DNA of 47,925 nucleotides from an uncultured bacterium (GCA_945829115.1 CALZTP010000007.1:1-47925), one strand, 5' to 3'. Numbered from the stretch's first letter, positions 26,681 to 35,814 are shown. Made by a program: numbers and translations. Notes: a model not told the origin generated them from the letters alone.

Positions 26681-27475
26681 TTACTCAGCTGTCTCTTCAG
26701 CGTTGCGAGCGCGACGTGGAGCGCGCTTCTTACCCTCAGCAGCCTCGTCGCTCTGCTCAGCAGCAGCCTTCTCGTCTGCCTTCTCAGCCTTGCGCTCTTC
26801 GAGACCCTCAGCGATTGCTGCACAGCAAGCAGAGAGAATAGCCTCTACAGAGTCCTTTGCGTCGTCGTTAGCAGGGATTGGGAAGTCAACCTTGTTAGGG
26901 TCAGAGTTTGTATCGCACATAGCGAATACAGGGATTCCCAGACGGTGTGCCTCAGCGATAGCGATATGCTCCTTGAGAACGTCAACAACGAAGAGTGCTG
27001 ATGGGAGGCGAGTCAGGTCGGCAATAGAGCCGAGGTTCTTCTCAAGCTTTGCACGCTGGCGAGAGATCTGGAGGAGCTCACGCTTAGAGAGGTTTGAGAA
27101 TGTGCCGTCAGCCATAAGCTTGTCGATGTTCGTCATTTTCTTGATAGCCTTACGAATGGTTGGGAAGTTGGTGAGCATACCGCCAGCCCAACGCTCGTTA
27201 ACGTATGGCATGTTTACACTTGCTGCCTTCTCGGCAACGATGTCCTTAGCCTGTTTTTTAGTAGCGACGAACAGGATTTTCTTTCCTGACTTAGCGATCT
27301 TCTTCAACTCCTCTGCAGCCTGATCGGTCATGGCTACAGTCTTGTGGAGGTCGATGATATGAATACCGTTACGCTCCATGAAGATATATGGAGCCATTGC
27401 TGGGTTCCACTTGCGACGGAGGTGTCCGAAGTGGCAGCCTGCCTGAAGCAGCTGGTCGAAATTTGTTCTTGACAT
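26681..27475 (-). CDS. rpsB: 30S ribosomal protein S2
   Basis: Component of the small ribosomal subunit, 264 residues. The start MSRTNFDQLLQAGCHFGHLR and the signatures KWNPAMAPYIFMERNGIHII and ARLLPSAL-type segments (here LTRLPSALFVVDV, then GIPVFAMCDTNSDP) are standard. The final ~40 residues are a low-complexity tail of K, E and A (for example EERKAEKADEKAAAEQ) ending in a basic patch, as in other Bacteroidota S2 proteins. A 257-bp leader separates it from rpsI, longer than any other gap in the operon. Confidence 0.98.
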   Translation of the reverse strand: MSRTNFDQLLQAGCHFGHLRRKWNPAMAPYIFMERNGIHIIDLHKTVAMTDQAAEELKKIAKSGKKILFVATKKQAKDIVAEKAASVNMPYVNERWAGGMLTNFPTIRKAIKKMTNIDKLMADGTFSNLSKRELLQISRQRAKLEKNLGSIADLTRLPSALFVVDVLKEHIAIAEAHRLGIPVFAMCDTNSDPNKVDFPIPANDDAKDSVEAILSACCAAIAEGLEERKAEKADEKAAAEQSDEAAEGKKRAPRRARNAEETAE

Positions 27476-27732
27476 TTCGTGTTCTTGTTTTTGTTGATTG
27501 CATGGATAGGGAACTCGCCCTATATCTGCAACTGTGTTTACTTTCTTTTTAATTCTTTTTCTTTAGAATCAGCCGGTAAGTAGCCATGAAAACCATCAGA
27601 ATGCCGTAAGAGACAAATGCACATGGGTCTCACCGGTTTAGATGCTAAACGGTGTTCTCTTCTTTCTGACTGGATTATGCTGCATAACATAAAGAATGTA
27701 TCAAGCATAAACCGAAATAGCCAGAACGATGT
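27476..27732 (-). promoter_or_regulatory. Structured leader upstream of rpsB (candidate autoregulatory RNA)
   Basis: On the - strand the gap between rpsI and rpsB contains a hairpin built from CACCGTTTAG and CTAAACCGGTG (about 27641-27662, one bulge) and a smaller TAGGG/CCCTA stem nearer the start codon. No TAnnTTTG box was found. Ribosomal protein genes often carry such leaders; I cannot assign this one to a named family. Confidence 0.35.
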
Positions 27733-28119
27733 TTAACGCTTAGAGAACTGGAAGCGACGGCGTGCCTTTGGCTGTCCTGGCTTCTTACGCTCAACCTCAC
27801 GAGCATCGCGAGTGATGAAGCCTGCCTGGCGAAGTGCCTTCTTGTCGTCTGCATTAACCTTTACGAGGGCGCGAGCGATTGCGAGGCGGAGTGCCTGGCT
27901 CTGTCCGGTGAAACCGCCACCGTCGAGGTTTGCCTTGATGTCGTACTTCTCTGCTACCTCAAGGAGCTGAAGTGGCTGCTTAACCACATACTGCAGGATA
28001 GCGGATGGGAAATACTGAGTTAAATCCTTCTTGTTGATTGTGATCTTGCCTGTTCCCTCTGTGAGGTAAACGCGAGCTACAGAGCTCTTGCGGCGACCGA
28101 TTGCATTAATCTGTTCCAT
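27733..28119 (-). CDS. rpsI: 30S ribosomal protein S9
   Basis: Small-subunit ribosomal protein whose C-terminal tail contacts the P-site tRNA. 128 residues; GRRKSSVARVYL at the start, GGGFTGQSQALRLAIARAL in the middle, and the invariant basic end KARRRFQFSKR. It lies 13 bp after rplM, as in nearly all bacteria. Confidence 0.98.
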   Translation of the reverse strand: MEQINAIGRRKSSVARVYLTEGTGKITINKKDLTQYFPSAILQYVVKQPLQLLEVAEKYDIKANLDGGGFTGQSQALRLAIARALVKVNADDKKALRQAGFITRDAREVERKKPGQPKARRRFQFSKR

Positions 28120-28132
28120 CTTCTACTGCTGA

Positions 28133-28594
28133 TTATTTGTACTGGTTAATATCGATAGTCTTTGGCTGCTGAGCCTGCTGCTGGTGCTCTGTACCCTCAT
28201 AGATATAGAGGTTTTTGAGAAGAGAGCGACCGAGAGGGCCCTTTGGAAGCATACCCTTTACTGCGTGACGAATAATCTTGTCAACACCGTCCTTCTTTGT
28301 ACGGAGCTGAGCAGGAGTATTGAAACGCTGACCACCAGGATAGCCTGTGTAACGTGTGTACACCTTGTCTGTTTCCTTCTTACCAGTGAAAACGACCTTA
28401 GCGGCGTTGATGATGATTACGTTGTCACCACAATCTACATGTGGAGTGAATGTTGGCTTGTACTTTCCGCGAATGAGCTTAGCGACCTTAGAAGCGAGAC
28501 GACCAACCACCTGATCGGTAGCGTCGATTACGACCCACTCTTTCTTTGCTGTCTCCTTGTTTACGGAAATAGTCTTGTAACTTAAAGTGTTCAT
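28133..28594 (-). CDS. rplM: 50S ribosomal protein L13
   Basis: Early-assembly protein of the large ribosomal subunit. 153 residues with WVVIDATDQVVGRLASKVA near the N-terminus, HVDCGDNVIIINA, and HAVKGMLPKGPLGRSL, all family signatures. The Gln-rich end (EHQQQAQQPK) is usual in the phylum. It is the first gene of the operon rplM-rpsI-rpsB-tsf, with a ~140-nt structured leader. Confidence 0.98.
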   Translation of the reverse strand: MNTLSYKTISVNKETAKKEWVVIDATDQVVGRLASKVAKLIRGKYKPTFTPHVDCGDNVIIINAAKVVFTGKKETDKVYTRYTGYPGGQRFNTPAQLRTKKDGVDKIIRHAVKGMLPKGPLGRSLLKNLYIYEGTEHQQQAQQPKTIDINQYK

Positions 28595-28746
28595 TTACTT
28601 TTAATTAATTATTACTACTAAAAAACATTATTCACTTTGGCAAGACAGATTCACTAACCGCCAGACCAGGCCACGATCTAACTATTAACACTATCTCGCC
28701 ATGGGGCTCTAAGTTCACCCCTGGACATAATCGGACTGCAAAGTTA
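28595..28746 (-). promoter_or_regulatory. rplM promoter -7 box and structured leader
   Basis: TAACTTTG on the - strand (28746-28739) is a consensus -7 box, without a recognisable TTTG upstream. The resulting leader of ~140 nt contains a GGGG/CCCC stem (28700s) and a GC-rich GGCCTGGTCTGG segment. This is consistent with an L13-type autoregulatory leader, but that is not established by sequence alone. Confidence 0.45.
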
Positions 28747-28928
28747 CATATTTTTATACGGAAACAGGAAGTACAACAGTGTACGAAGTGTAATATTTAT
28801 ATTTATTTAACTGATTTTAAATGTGCTAAAAGAAAAATATCTGTCAATAAGAAGATACTTGGCGATATACCCATTATTCGGCGCAAAAGACAAACTATAG
28901 GAGGTGGATAAAACAGTTGACACATGCC

Positions 28929-29115
28929 CTCTTCGATAGGTCTTCGATAGATATTCGATAGGTCTTCGATAGGTCTTCGATAGGTCTTCGATAGGTCTTC
29001 GATAGGTCTTCGATAGATGTTCGATAGATGTTCGATAGATGTTCGATAGATGTTCGATAGATGTTCGATAGAACTTCGCTTTGACTTCGATAGACCTTCG
29101 CTTTGGCATCGATTG
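28929..29115. repeat. 11-bp tandem array, 17 units
   Basis: Seventeen consecutive 11-mers. Unit 1 (CTCTTCGATAG) is at 28929, mostly GTCTTCGATAG to 29016, then five ATGTTCGATAG (29017-29071), then four diverged units alternating NNCTTCGCTTT and TTCGATAG forms to 29115. The unit is not a multiple of three, so open frames across it are an effect of the repeat. The surrounding gap 28747-29230 shows no gene. Confidence 0.95.
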
Positions 29116-29149
29116 GAAAGCAAATAAGTAGCGAAGGTTAAACGAAAAC

Positions 29150-29193
29150 GTTCCTCCCATGTTCCTCCCAAGTACCTCCCAAGTACCTCCCAA
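29150..29193. repeat. Second 11-bp tandem array, 4 units
   Basis: GTTCCTCCCAT, GTTCCTCCCAA, GTACCTCCCAA and GTACCTCCCAA follow each other, 34 bp after the end of the first array. Same period, unrelated sequence. Confidence 0.93.
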
Positions 29194-29223
29194 GGTAACA
29201 TCAATTTTTACCTCGTGAAACAC

Positions 29224-29262
29224 AAACAAAAAGGTTGGAACTGCCTTTCAACAATTCCAACC
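29224..29262 (-). terminator. Terminator after the orphan secreted-protein gene
   Basis: GGTTGGAA (29233-29240) pairs with TTCCAACC (29255-29262). On the - strand the stem is followed by TTTTTGTTTG. It lies 25 bp after the stop codon at 29287. Confidence 0.85.
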
Positions 29263-29286
29263 GATTATGTCTAACAATATTATCAA

Positions 29287-30306
29287 TTACTTGATTCTCT
29301 GACCAACGCCATTGAATTCCATCTCACCCTTGCGGATTACGAGGCTACCGTTATCAAGAACCTTCTTAACCTTTACAGGAGCAGACTCAACATTGATATT
29401 CTCAACGCCAGAGATCTCGCCAGACTCAAGCCAGAAGCGCTCGATAGCCATGAGGCGCGCGTTCTTGCAAGCGTAATAGAGGCGTACGGTGTTCTTGCCT
29501 GTGAGTTTCAGTCCGCCTTCCGGAAGAAAGGCGAAAGCTTTAGCAGGAGAAGTACCTGGAAGTTGATCAAGCTGATCAACATTGTCGCGTACAGCCCATC
29601 CGAAGATTTCTCTTACACCAGTGGTCGTGATGTATGCTGAGTTTCCATCCTGCCAATTCGCCTTTTTTTCATCAGTAGAGTTGGAGTTACGCATCTTTGC
29701 ATTTCCAGAGAAATACTTCTGGTTGCCTGCCTCGTCGTAGATGGCGATAGCCCAGATGAAGTTCTGGTTAGAAGCGCAGTTGAAAGCGATGCCTGTGACA
29801 TTAAGTTCCTTGCCTGCTGCTACGTCAACAGCGAAACCAACCCAACGGTCTGGAGCTGTACCAATAAGATCCCAAGACTCGTCAACTTCGAGGTCATCAC
29901 CACCAGCAGGGTTCGGTTTTGTCCAAATAGCCTTTGGTTCAGCATCTGTTGCATCAAGAGAAGAAGAATATACGAGAGCATCGTCAGATACACCCCATAC
30001 CTGAGCGTTATACGCAAAGTTTCCACCAAAATTTCCAGCATTGTAGTGGGAGTTGATTCTGTCCACCTCTGGATACTTAGCCTTTACATCGAGGTAAGCA
30101 AGCGGCATACCGTTCTGCTTTGTAACCGTAACGTTCTCGTCCTGATGATAGCCGAAATCCCAAGTGCCATCTGCAAGCTCTGTGACACCGCAAATCTGCT
30201 TTTCTGCCTTCATTATTTCAGTATCGGTATATAAGCCATAATATTTTTGTGCGCTTGCACTAATTGCAGCAACGAGGGCTAAAGAAAGAGTAAAGATTTT
30301 TTTCAT
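29287..30306 (-). CDS. Secreted protein of unknown function, possible glycan-binding beta-sandwich
   Basis: 339 residues with a clear signal peptide (MKKIFTLSLALVAAISASAQ). I do not recognise a named family. Residues ~155-285 look like a beta-sandwich (VGFAVDVAAGKELNVTGIAF, later NTVRLYYACKNARLMAIERF) and resemble by eye a module in the pectinase at 484-4611. No catalytic motif is apparent. The C-terminus (KKVLDNGSLVIRKG, then FNGVGQRIK) is like the short tails of many Prevotella secreted proteins and could direct T9SS export. It follows the first susCD pair by 322 bp, with its own promoter and terminator. A surface glycan-binding or accessory role is a guess from context. Confidence 0.8.
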   Translation of the reverse strand: MKKIFTLSLALVAAISASAQKYYGLYTDTEIMKAEKQICGVTELADGTWDFGYHQDENVTVTKQNGMPLAYLDVKAKYPEVDRINSHYNAGNFGGNFAYNAQVWGVSDDALVYSSSLDATDAEPKAIWTKPNPAGGDDLEVDESWDLIGTAPDRWVGFAVDVAAGKELNVTGIAFNCASNQNFIWAIAIYDEAGNQKYFSGNAKMRNSNSTDEKKANWQDGNSAYITTTGVREIFGWAVRDNVDQLDQLPGTSPAKAFAFLPEGGLKLTGKNTVRLYYACKNARLMAIERFWLESGEISGVENINVESAPVKVKKVLDNGSLVIRKGEMEFNGVGQRIK

Positions 30307-30425
30307 AGTCTAATGTTTTATTGATTGTTTATTTGTAGTTTTTTAATGGTGGGGAAGAACCGAAAATTCACTCCATAAGGAATTATTTCTTCAGTAAAAT
30401 GAGGAGTACATTCATTTTTACGGAG

Positions 30426-30457
30426 CAAATGTACACTTTTTTCTCTATTTACGCAAG
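30426..30457 (-). promoter_or_regulatory. Promoter for the orphan secreted-protein gene
   Basis: On the - strand: CTTG (30457-30454, three of four bases of TTTG), 20 bp, TACATTTG (30433-30426). Leader about 115 nt. The gap 30307-30628 otherwise holds only this and the susD terminator. Confidence 0.6.
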
Positions 30458-30540
30458 AAAATTAACCATTTTTTAAAAAAAACTATTGAAAAGTTCAGAT
30501 TCCTCAAAAAAACGAAATAGCTACTAAAACCAAGCAAAAC

Positions 30541-30574
30541 CCTTGAACACAAGGAAAAAGCCTTGTGTTCAGGG
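30541..30574 (-). terminator. Terminator after the first susCD pair
   Basis: A 14-bp stem (30541-30554 with 30561-30574, one G-U pair) and a 6-nt loop. On the - strand a modest GGTTTTG run follows. It lies 55 bp after the susD stop. Confidence 0.75.
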
Positions 30575-30628
30575 TTAAGTGATATTTTTCTAAGGAATTA
30601 TGTTCATTGAGTGTATATTCAATGGAGA

Positions 30629-32512
30629 TTACTTCTTTGAATATGGAGTGTAGCCTGGATTCTGACCGAACTCCTCTGCGTTCTGAAGCTTATCAAGGAA
30701 AGTGTTCGGAATTGGCCAGAGGGTGTGATACTCCTCACGACAATCATCTTCTGCCATAGAAGGGTTGCGACCTGTGATAGTAGAAGCAAACTTACCCTGT
30801 GGACCGAGAATACGCTTGAGGTCGAACCAACGGAGCCACTCACCACAGAGCTCACGAGCACGCTCTTCGAGAATCCAATCGATAGTCATGTCAGATGCCT
30901 GCACCTGTGCCTCAGAGAGGTTATGTCCAGGACGAACAACACGTGCGTTACGGATTTCCTTGTTAATGAGAGTAGCAGCCTCTGATGTTCTACCGAGAGC
31001 TATCATACACTCAGCAGCGATGAGTGGCATCTCTGCATAACGCATTACAGGTACGTCGCCAAAACCGAACTGTCCGTTTGGAGCTGCAAGGAGGAATGTT
31101 CCGTTCGGGTCGCGATCCCAAATGCGGTACTTCATGAATCGTGGGAAGGACTCAGAAATATAGGTTGTTGTGTTCGGGTCGAGGTCTGGATACTTTGTAT
31201 TTGGATTGCGCACCTTCGCACCACCATAGGAGTTCACAGCCTCTGTCTTGTACAACTTATCTATATCAACAGTAGCGATACCCTTTGCTGTGTATGCATC
31301 CTCCTCTTCCTGAGAGAGGCTCTTGTTTGTGAAGTAGAGCACGGTCTTGTCTTTTGCAACCTTCTTGCCAATAAGGGCTGGGAGGTTATACTTGCCTGCC
31401 TGCTCTTCGTTCCATGTGAAGCCACGAGGAGCATTCTCTGGGAATTCTTCCTGGAAGATAGCATCGTAGCGAGCGTCCCAATCCTGCCAGAGCTTCATAA
31501 AGTAATAGGTAGGCATCATTAGACGACCCTCAGAAGGGTACTCCCAAGATGTTGCTGTGTTCGTGATACCAGCATTACCCACAAGTGATGGTGAGAAATA
31601 GCGGTAAACACGGTTTGGCTTTGAGTCTGCATCAAGAGAAGAGTTGCTGGAGAATGTTGTCACCCAGAGGAACTCTGTGTTCGTCTTGTTGTTCTTTGCC
31701 TGCCAAATCTCGTCGTAAGTATTGTAGAGCTTAATGCCGAGAGAAGATTTGTTGTTGATAACGTCGTTGGCAGCAATGAGAGCCTGCTCATAGAATGCCT
31801 TCTGCTCAGAGCTACCCTGAGCCTCGTACTGAGCACGAGTGAGGAGCACACGAGCGAGGAGCGCCTTCGCAGCCTTCTGTGTTGAACGACCTACATTTCC
31901 GTTGTAAGGATTCACTGGGAGGAGGGAAGCAGCAGCCTTTGCGTCTGGGATGATAACCTCATCGTAGATCTGCTTTGCTGGAGTGCGGTAAGCTGTAAAG
32001 ACAGCTGCAGAAGTTTCTTCTGTGCGCATCTCAATGTCGCCAAAGAACTCCACGAGCCACCAATAACAGTATGCTCTCATGAAGCGTGCCTCACCCTCGA
32101 AGTCAGCTGTCTGAGCCTCTGAGAGACCTACACAGTCAGGAAGACGGTTGATGATGGCGTTACAGTCGTTGATGTTATCGTAGACACGGTTCCAGACATT
32201 CGCAATCTGTCCGCGGTCGCCCTGAAGGTTGACGCAACGAGTGAGCTGCATACCATACTCGTAGCCACCGGCACGGTTCTGCCAGATATCACCAGAGCCT
32301 TCCATGTAGAGCACAGGGTCCTCACGTCCGTAGTATTTCCATCTGAAGTTGTAGTACATTTGGTTAACGAGGTTCTCCATACCTTGCGGAGTGGCGAACA
32401 CTTCGTTTGCGCCTTCTGCTGACGGGTTGTACTCGTCGAGGTCGCATGACTGGAATGAAAGGGTAGCAGATGCCACCATCACACCCAACATATATTTATT
32501 GAAAATTTTCAT
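30629..32512 (-). CDS. SusD-like surface glycan-binding lipoprotein (first unit)
   Basis: 627 residues of the RagB/SusD family, the lid that captures oligosaccharides over its SusC channel. A lipoprotein signal ends at Cys23 (LSFQSC), and the acidic residues after it (CDLDEYNP) fit the surface-export rule for Bacteroidota lipoproteins. TPR-like helices are evident (GEARFMRAYCYWWLVEFFGD; AKALLARVLLTRAQYEA). The family C-terminus is present, with ILEERARELCGEWLRWFDLK and an end in YTPYSKK. It lies 125 bp after its SusC partner. Glycan specificity cannot be read from the sequence. Confidence 0.95.
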   Translation of the reverse strand: MKIFNKYMLGVMVASATLSFQSCDLDEYNPSAEGANEVFATPQGMENLVNQMYYNFRWKYYGREDPVLYMEGSGDIWQNRAGGYEYGMQLTRCVNLQGDRGQIANVWNRVYDNINDCNAIINRLPDCVGLSEAQTADFEGEARFMRAYCYWWLVEFFGDIEMRTEETSAAVFTAYRTPAKQIYDEVIIPDAKAAASLLPVNPYNGNVGRSTQKAAKALLARVLLTRAQYEAQGSSEQKAFYEQALIAANDVINNKSSLGIKLYNTYDEIWQAKNNKTNTEFLWVTTFSSNSSLDADSKPNRVYRYFSPSLVGNAGITNTATSWEYPSEGRLMMPTYYFMKLWQDWDARYDAIFQEEFPENAPRGFTWNEEQAGKYNLPALIGKKVAKDKTVLYFTNKSLSQEEEDAYTAKGIATVDIDKLYKTEAVNSYGGAKVRNPNTKYPDLDPNTTTYISESFPRFMKYRIWDRDPNGTFLLAAPNGQFGFGDVPVMRYAEMPLIAAECMIALGRTSEAATLINKEIRNARVVRPGHNLSEAQVQASDMTIDWILEERARELCGEWLRWFDLKRILGPQGKFASTITGRNPSMAEDDCREEYHTLWPIPNTFLDKLQNAEEFGQNPGYTPYSKK

Positions 32513-32637
32513 GTGTAGTCAATTTTTTGATTTATATTGGGGAAGCCCCTTTTGTTCGGTTTTCTCTGTTATTTCTTCTCCCCAAGGCACAAGTGCGAAG
32601 GAAAGAAGAGTGATCGAGTGATAGAGCTCTGGGGCTC

Positions 32638-35600
32638 TTAGAAGTTCACGTTAAGTCCGAGAGTGAAGCTGCGCTGGTTGCCTTCTGGGTCCCAACCCTT
32701 CTGGAAGTCGCTCTTAACCCAGTACAATGGGTCGTTTACAGTAGCGTATACGCGTACCTTAGAGAGACCGATTGTCTTGAGTACAGACTTCGGAAGTGTG
32801 TAGCCAACAGTTACTCGCTTCAGCTTGATGAAGGAGTTGTCGGCATACCAGATAGACTGATAACCAGTGTAGTCGTAGAAGTTACGTCCCTTGTAAGCAG
32901 CAGGGAGGAGTGCGTTCTCGTTTGTGCCCTCTACCCAATAGTCCATGTTCTCGTACTTACCACCGTTAGAAGGAGTGTAGTTGCCCATGCGGTTCTCTGC
33001 CCACTGTCCGAAGCGTGCGTAGAAGTAGATGTTCACGTCGAAGTTGCCGATGGTGAAATCGTTGTTGAAGCCTGCGAACCAGTTTGGAGATGTAGAGCCG
33101 ATGTACTGAACGTCGTCACTCTGTGAGATGGTGTAAGGATTATCCTTTGTGTACTGAACAATGTTTCCGTCCTTGTCAGCCTTCTCATAAACGCCATCGC
33201 TAACCTTGTGCATTCCAGGAATTTCCACATGCACATCACCTGGCTTTTGGTTGAAGATAGCAGCCTCGTTGGCTTCGCTACTCTTCCAGATACCGATGTA
33301 CTTAAACGTCATAAATGACTTGATAGGATGGTCGAGCATAAGAGTGTTCTTCTCCTTCTCTGTACCAATGGTGATATTTGTACCATCTACGAGGTCAACG
33401 ATCTTCTCGGAGTTAGCAGAGAAGGTGAGAGAAGAGTTCCACTGGAACTTCTTCTTCGCAATATTGCGTGTGTTGATGGTGAACTCAACACCAGTGTTGC
33501 GTGTAGAACCGATATTGGTGTACGTAGCGTACTTTCCGTCCATACCTGCTGATGTAGGAAGTGAGCGGAGAAGGATAAGGTCTGTTGTCTTGGTGTAGTA
33601 CCAGTCAAACACTACGTTCACGCGGTTGTGGAGGAGTGAAGCGTCGAAGCCAAGGTCGAAGGTTGTAGACTTCTCCCACTTGGTGTCCTTGTTAGCCACT
33701 ACATAGTAAGAAGAGCCGTTCTTATCGAGAGTACCAAGGATGTAACGGTTAGCAGCATCGTCCTGGAAACCAAACGACCAGTTTGCGAAGGTGATACCTG
33801 ACTGTGTTCCGTAGAGACCGATACCAGCATTACCAGTAACACCGTATGTAGCACGAATCTTCAAGTCGTCGAGCCAATTGCCCTTAACCTTCTCCATCCA
33901 TGCCTCGTCTGTGATACGCCATGCAAGAGCAGCAGAAGGGAACCACTCCCACTTGTGACCGTCAGCAAGGCGGCTGGCACCATCGCGACGGAGAGAAGCG
34001 GTGAGGAGGTAGCGGCTCTTCCAGTCGTAAGAAACACGTCCTGCATAAGAGAAGGTCTGACCCTGCTCGTAAGAGCTGGAGTGGCTTATAGAACCATCAG
34101 CACCGTCGTTGCTACCGAGGTTCCACCAAAGGTTGCTTGCCAATGTCTGACCAACGGAAGCTGCAGAGAGCATATCGCTTGTCTTGCGGCTCCATGTGGT
34201 GAGGAGTGTGAGTCCGAGGTGGTGGTCCTTAGGAAGTTGTACGAAGTTATAGTTGAGCACGTTGTTCCACTCAAGATAGAGTCCAGAGCTCTTTGTCATA
34301 GTTGCCTTGCTCTTCTGACCGGTCTTCTCAAGGTTTGCTGACTGGTTGCCGTCGAGATAGTCGCCGAGTGAAGAGTTAGTGATATGAGCATTCATCTGTG
34401 AACGGAAGCTGAGTCCTTCAATAGGATGAATGTCAAGGTAACCGTTGGCAATAACGTTTGTGCCGTATGACTCACGCTTATAGAGGTAGTTGCCAGAATT
34501 GTCGATGAGTGGGTTTACATACTCGTCGGCAGCAAGAGGGCGCTCCACGAGCTGGTCGCCGATGTTGTACTTCCCGCTCTCTGCGTCATAAACACCGTAA
34601 GGAGAACCAAGTTCCATACCTGTTGTAGAGGCCTTCTCGTAAGGAGAGTTGCCAGCACGGTTGTGAGTGAGCTGGAAGTCTACACCTGCAGAGATCCAGT
34701 CGTATACCTTATGGTCGATGTTCGCACGGAGAACGTAGCGATCTGTTCCGTTACCTTCCTTCCACTTGTTTCCGTTGCTGGAATAACCGAGTGAGAAGCG
34801 TGCAGAAGTCTTGTCGTTACCACCTGCGAGGGTTACAGTGTGCTTTGTGCTCCATGTTGTGGACTTCTGAAGAAGGTCTTCATAGTTTGTCCATGAACCT
34901 GCCTGATAAGCAGCGAATGCTTCGTTAGAAGAGAAGAGGAGTCGGTCGTCTGTTGTGCTTGACCACTGTCCAGCTGCTATGGCAGCATCTTTTGCGGCAT
35001 TGTAGTAGTTAGAGCCAGAGCGATAGTCTGGATGGTCGGAACGCATAGCGCCAGTAATAGAACCGCTATAAGAGATTGACATCTTTCCCTTCTCTGCCTT
35101 CTTGGTGGTTACGATAATAACACCGTTAGCACCCTGAGAACCATAGATGGCAGTTGAAGAGGCATCCTTCAATACGTCTACAGACTCTACGTCCTCTGGG
35201 TTGATATCGCCAAGGGAACCACCCTGTACACCGTCGATGATGACAAGAGGGTCGTTCTTACCGTTGATAGAACGGTTACCACGAATACGGAGCTCTCCAT
35301 CATTAACATCAAGTCCAGAGATACGACCCTGAAGCGCTGAAGAAACATCTGAGGTAGGTGCCTGAAGAATGGCTTCTGACTTCACCTGAGCAACAGAGCC
35401 TGTTACATCACGTTTCTTCACTGTACCGAAACCGATCACCACCACTTCCTCCATCATCTGAGAGTCTGGCTTCATCTGTACCTGCATACCACTCTTCAGT
35501 TTCAGAGTCTGCGTGAGATAGCCAATATATGAGAACTCTATCTCAGCGCCTTCCTTCGCATTGAGTGTGAAGTTACCGTCGATATCTGTGATACCAGCTA

Positions 35601-35814
35601 CCTGCGCACCTTTTACCTTAATGGTGACGCCAATCATTGGTTCGCCAAACTCGTCAACGACAGTACCCTTGATTTGATTCTGCTGGGCAGCAACTGCGTA
35701 CGTGTTTGCCTGAACGTCTACTGCGTAAACGCTTGCAGGGAACATGGCAGCGGCAAATCCAGCAACCAACATCGCCTTCATAGCTTTGTTGACCAAAGTC
35801 TTGTTTTTTTGCAT
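32638..35814 (-). CDS. SusC-like TonB-dependent transporter (first unit)
   Basis: 1058-residue outer-membrane importer. A signal peptide covers about 1-31. A carboxypeptidase-D regulatory-like domain follows (IKGTVVDEFGEPMIGVTIKV), then the TonB-box region (EEVVVIGFGTVKKRDVTGSV). The plug has PLVIIDGVQGG and VESVDVLKDASSTAIYGSQG, and the rest is a 22-strand barrel ending FTLGLNVNF. No STN domain is present, so this is not an anti-sigma-signalling type. It pairs with the susD downstream and is preceded by a long AT-rich leader. Confidence 0.96.
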   Translation of the reverse strand: MQKNKTLVNKAMKAMLVAGFAAAMFPASVYAVDVQANTYAVAAQQNQIKGTVVDEFGEPMIGVTIKVKGAQVAGITDIDGNFTLNAKEGAEIEFSYIGYLTQTLKLKSGMQVQMKPDSQMMEEVVVIGFGTVKKRDVTGSVAQVKSEAILQAPTSDVSSALQGRISGLDVNDGELRIRGNRSINGKNDPLVIIDGVQGGSLGDINPEDVESVDVLKDASSTAIYGSQGANGVIIVTTKKAEKGKMSISYSGSITGAMRSDHPDYRSGSNYYNAAKDAAIAAGQWSSTTDDRLLFSSNEAFAAYQAGSWTNYEDLLQKSTTWSTKHTVTLAGGNDKTSARFSLGYSSNGNKWKEGNGTDRYVLRANIDHKVYDWISAGVDFQLTHNRAGNSPYEKASTTGMELGSPYGVYDAESGKYNIGDQLVERPLAADEYVNPLIDNSGNYLYKRESYGTNVIANGYLDIHPIEGLSFRSQMNAHITNSSLGDYLDGNQSANLEKTGQKSKATMTKSSGLYLEWNNVLNYNFVQLPKDHHLGLTLLTTWSRKTSDMLSAASVGQTLASNLWWNLGSNDGADGSISHSSSYEQGQTFSYAGRVSYDWKSRYLLTASLRRDGASRLADGHKWEWFPSAALAWRITDEAWMEKVKGNWLDDLKIRATYGVTGNAGIGLYGTQSGITFANWSFGFQDDAANRYILGTLDKNGSSYYVVANKDTKWEKSTTFDLGFDASLLHNRVNVVFDWYYTKTTDLILLRSLPTSAGMDGKYATYTNIGSTRNTGVEFTINTRNIAKKKFQWNSSLTFSANSEKIVDLVDGTNITIGTEKEKNTLMLDHPIKSFMTFKYIGIWKSSEANEAAIFNQKPGDVHVEIPGMHKVSDGVYEKADKDGNIVQYTKDNPYTISQSDDVQYIGSTSPNWFAGFNNDFTIGNFDVNIYFYARFGQWAENRMGNYTPSNGGKYENMDYWVEGTNENALLPAAYKGRNFYDYTGYQSIWYADNSFIKLKRVTVGYTLPKSVLKTIGLSKVRVYATVNDPLYWVKSDFQKGWDPEGNQRSFTLGLNVNF

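Noticed and set aside
26310..27323. 337-residue open frame on the + strand
   Set aside because: Antisense to tsf and rpsB. Its Ser/Ala/Arg-rich composition reflects the complementary strand of ribosomal genes.
28929..29193. CRISPR array
   Set aside because: Units are 11 bp and directly tandem, without spacers of constant length; no cas gene is nearby.
28803..29229. Two overlapping open frames on the - strand encoding repetitive peptides
   Set aside because: They are translations of the 11-bp arrays in different frames. Because 11 is not a multiple of three, a stop-free unit opens several frames at once. There is no promoter, signal or non-repeat domain.
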